Positions 62,245-64,000 of a stretch of 64,000 nucleotides of DNA are shown piece after piece. The stretch is from QHXQ01 sp045807745. Lineage in GTDB: Bacteria > Acidobacteriota > Blastocatellia > Pyrinomonadales > Pyrinomonadaceae. The notes under the pieces were generated by a model. The model had not been told where the DNA came from. It did no database searches and worked only from the letters and a program-made list of their open reading frames with translations. Made by a program: the position numbers and the translations under genes. The stretch is taken from the NCBI GenBank assembly GCA_045807745.1, contig JBJMGT010000018.1:124001-188000 (forward strand), written 5' to 3'. Each line of letters opens with the position of its first letter. The first letter of the stretch is position 1.

Positions 62245-63207
62245 TTACTGCTGGTTAATAGGTGTCGGCGTCAGGTTGCCAGCGCCACCTCCGTTGAGGT
62301 TGAACTGGTTGTTGCCGTGCGAGAACACCGTACCGCCCGAATTGCTGATGCCAAAAGAGCCGTTGCCGATGATCGTCGTGTTCGAGAGATCGGTCTGCGA
62401 CCCGGCGCCCGGCTGAAGACCAGTGCCATTGTGGTTGATCACGGTGTGTTCAATGGATATGTTGGCGGCGCTACCCATGGTGACGCCGACGCCCGTATTC
62501 AACATCACCGAGGAATTCCGCAGCGTACCATTAGCGTTGGCACCCATGACCAAGCCGTTGGTCATGCCCTCCAGCTTCACGTTGTCCATGATAGCCACTA
62601 GGTTGCCGCTGCTGGTGGTGAGATTGATGCCGGTGGCGCAGTTGGTGATGTTCGTGTCCTTGATGAAAAGGTTAGAACCGCTTGCCGTCAACGACGCGCG
62701 GATGCCTTCGTTGACGAAGCCCATGATGACGCAGCTTTCGACGGACAGTTTCTTGCCAGCCGTGAAGTTGATGGCGCGGATGCCGGTCGGCAGTCCGCAG
62801 GTCGAGCCGCTACAGGTGCTCGTGCCCGTGCCGTTGATCGAGAGACGGCGCAGGATGACGTGCTGCTTCGGGTCGGCAGTGGTGGTGGTGGTGATGGTGA
62901 CGTTGACGCCGGTGGTGCCGCTGGCCAAGACGGAGGCGAATGTGCCACCGCCGTCAATGGTGATCGACTTGGTGATGGTCACCGCGCCGAACCCACCCGG
63001 ATCGAGGCAGTCAATCTCGCCGGCAATAGCCGTCTTCGAGATCGCGCCGGCGAACGTCTTACAAGGGGCCGTGCGGCTACACGGGTTGACGTCGTCGCCC
63101 ACGCCCGATACCCATGTACGGGTTGCTTGAGCCTGAGCCAAGGAGGCGAAAGCTAAGGTAACTGTGATCAAGACCAAAGCTTGGATGGCATAGCGTAACT
63201 TACTCAT
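62245..63207 (-). CDS. Secreted right-handed parallel beta-helix protein
   Basis: 320 residues with a clear signal peptide ending LASLAQAQA. The repeated-strand body includes VTITKSITIDGGGTFASVL, LSVESCVIMGFVNEGIRA, LFIKDTNITNCATGINL and ISIEHTVINHNGTGLQP, the regular beta-helix pattern. Two cysteine pairs (CSRTAPC, CSGSTC) may form disulphides, consistent with export. No catalytic residues are identified. AAGGAG lies 9 bases before the ATG. It may share a transcript with the HYR protein downstream. Confidence 0.85.
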   Translation of the reverse strand: MSKLRYAIQALVLITVTLAFASLAQAQATRTWVSGVGDDVNPCSRTAPCKTFAGAISKTAIAGEIDCLDPGGFGAVTITKSITIDGGGTFASVLASGTTGVNVTITTTTTADPKQHVILRRLSINGTGTSTCSGSTCGLPTGIRAINFTAGKKLSVESCVIMGFVNEGIRASLTASGSNLFIKDTNITNCATGINLTTSSGNLVAIMDNVKLEGMTNGLVMGANANGTLRNSSVMLNTGVGVTMGSAANISIEHTVINHNGTGLQPGAGSQTDLSNTTIIGNGSFGISNSGGTVFSHGNNQFNLNGGGAGNLTPTPINQQ

Positions 63208-63755
63208 GTGTCTAGCTCCTTTTGGGGTTAGTGGTTACTGACTCGTGGGTGACGGTCAGGAACCGAAGCCTTGATAAGGTTCGGAGAACTGTTTGACGGG
63301 CAAAGTCTGATCAGCGGGTTTGGCCATCTTCTACGGCAATAGCTGGTGGGCACACCGCGCGGATCAAAGATTTCGAAAGAGCGTCGGTTGGTTGATGAAC
63401 GAGAAACGTCTCCATGTACGAGGGCTGAAGGCCAGCTGGATTTCATTTACTGCGATGACCAACCCTTGTTCGGTTACTCACCAATCGGCATGGGGCAATT
63501 CTTATACCGTAAAGCGCAACCAGAAGGCAAGCCTCAAAAAGCCGCATTGTGCCGCCCGCGTTCGGCGACACGTGTGCACATTCGTGGACGATGCGTTAAC
63601 GAATGTGCGCAGGGGGCGGAATGATAGCAAGGAAAGTGCCAGTCACCTGTTGGCATCGGGGGGGGGGCGCTGCCCCAAGTGAAATTCGCAGTTCTGGTCT
63701 AGACCATCATTAAAGTACGTTGCAATTCTAATAACGGGAAGGTAGGCTGACGAGC
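63208..63755. other. Divergent intergenic region before the UDP-glucuronate decarboxylase gene
   Basis: 548 bases, divergent between the beta-helix gene (minus) and the SDR gene (plus), so it should hold promoters for both. An open frame on the plus strand (63320-63682) has no ribosome site or recognisable motif and is not called. A run of ten G lies at 63658-63667. No clear -35/-10 pair was found. Confidence 0.45.
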
Positions 63756-64000
63756 ATGCGCATACTGGTCACAGGCGGTGCCGGATTCTTAGGCTCACAT
63801 CTGTGTGAGCGATTGCTCCAAGCGGGGCATGAGGTGCTCTGCCTCGATAACTTCTTTACTGGTCGGCGCGAGAACGTGCGGCATCTGCTGGACGACCGTT
63901 GCTTTGAGCTTGTCCGCCACGACATCACCGAGCCGATCCTGCTCGAAGTCGATCAGATTTATAACCTCGCCTGCCCCGCTTCGCCCATCCATTACCAGTA
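63756..64000 (+). CDS. UDP-glucuronate decarboxylase (UDP-xylose synthase), 5' part
   Basis: 81 codons before the right window edge. RILVTGGAGFLGSHLCERLL is the NAD motif. VLCLDNFFTGRRENVRHLL and FELVRHDITEPILLEVDQIY follow, then NLACPASPIHYQ, which is diagnostic of the UXS family. It converts UDP-glucuronate to UDP-xylose. The catalytic Tyr-x3-Lys lies beyond the window. AAGGTAGG precedes the ATG by about 9 bases. It begins a plus-strand unit after the minus-strand glycan locus. Confidence 0.92.
   Translation, partial: MRILVTGGAGFLGSHLCERLLQAGHEVLCLDNFFTGRRENVRHLLDDRCFELVRHDITEPILLEVDQIYNLACPASPIHYQ

Noticed and set aside
63658..63667. Run of ten G as a phase-variation tract
   Set aside because: It lies between genes, about 90 bp before the SDR start, and is not in a coding frame; no promoter spacing evidence.

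Overview
The window is one long surface-polysaccharide (O-antigen / exopolysaccharide) biosynthesis and export locus from a GC-rich Gram-negative-type bacterium. The gene mix fits a member of the Acidobacteriota, class Blastocatellia: asparagine-synthase paralogues, heparinase II/III, WecA-type transferase, O-antigen ligases, a carbamoyltransferase-SxtJ-DUF5989 cassette, and HYR/PxKF and beta-helix secreted proteins. The taxonomic guess is inference; there is no rRNA or other marker gene. No tRNA, rRNA, CRISPR array or complete insertion sequence was seen. Almost everything reads on the minus strand with tight spacing and many 4-bp ATGA overlaps, so transcription runs from high to low coordinates. 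Many long open frames on the opposite strand are GC-driven shadows.

Region 1 (1-16.6 kb): a Wzx/Wzy-type module. It holds a cut-off asparagine synthase, a heparinase II/III-like enzyme, two GT4 glycosyltransferases, a second asparagine synthase, an unusual three-module protein (winged-helix, kinase-like, methyltransferase), a flippase, a membrane GT2 and an O-antigen ligase/polymerase. It ends in a sigma-like DNA-binding protein divergent from a small zinc-finger protein, with about 830 bp between them.

Region 2 (16.6-41.4 kb): an acyl-CoA ligase, a second O-antigen ligase and a TPR protein; a WecA-type initiating transferase fused to the N-terminal half of a CapD-like protein; an SDR enzyme, a GT4, a nucleotidyltransferase and a secreted beta-helix protein. 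Next come a patch of broken gene pieces, a third asparagine synthase, two tandem GT39-like membrane proteins, a carbamoyltransferase, two GT4s, a plus-strand methyltransferase and two GT2s.

Region 3 (41.5-45.4 kb): pieces of a flippase and a GT2, then a plus-strand cassette resembling sxtI-sxtJ-DUF5989 followed by a broken SGNH hydrolase.

Region 4 (45.3-58.4 kb): an ABC-transporter-dependent glycan cluster. GDP-mannose 4,6-dehydratase and a perosamine-synthase-like aminotransferase form one sugar branch. Glucose-1-phosphate cytidylyltransferase, a CDP-glucose dehydratase-like SDR and a C-methyltransferase form another. CmcI-like and class I methyltransferases, a radical SAM/SPASM enzyme, glycosyltransferases and Wzm/Wzt complete it. 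A strong terminator-type hairpin lies beyond it.

Region 5 (58.6-64 kb): a large secreted DUF11/HYR/PxKF protein, a secreted beta-helix protein, and the start of a plus-strand UDP-glucuronate decarboxylase.

Recurring themes are two export routes in one locus, several genes reduced to fused 5' and 3' ends (deletion scars), and frequent TTG start codons.
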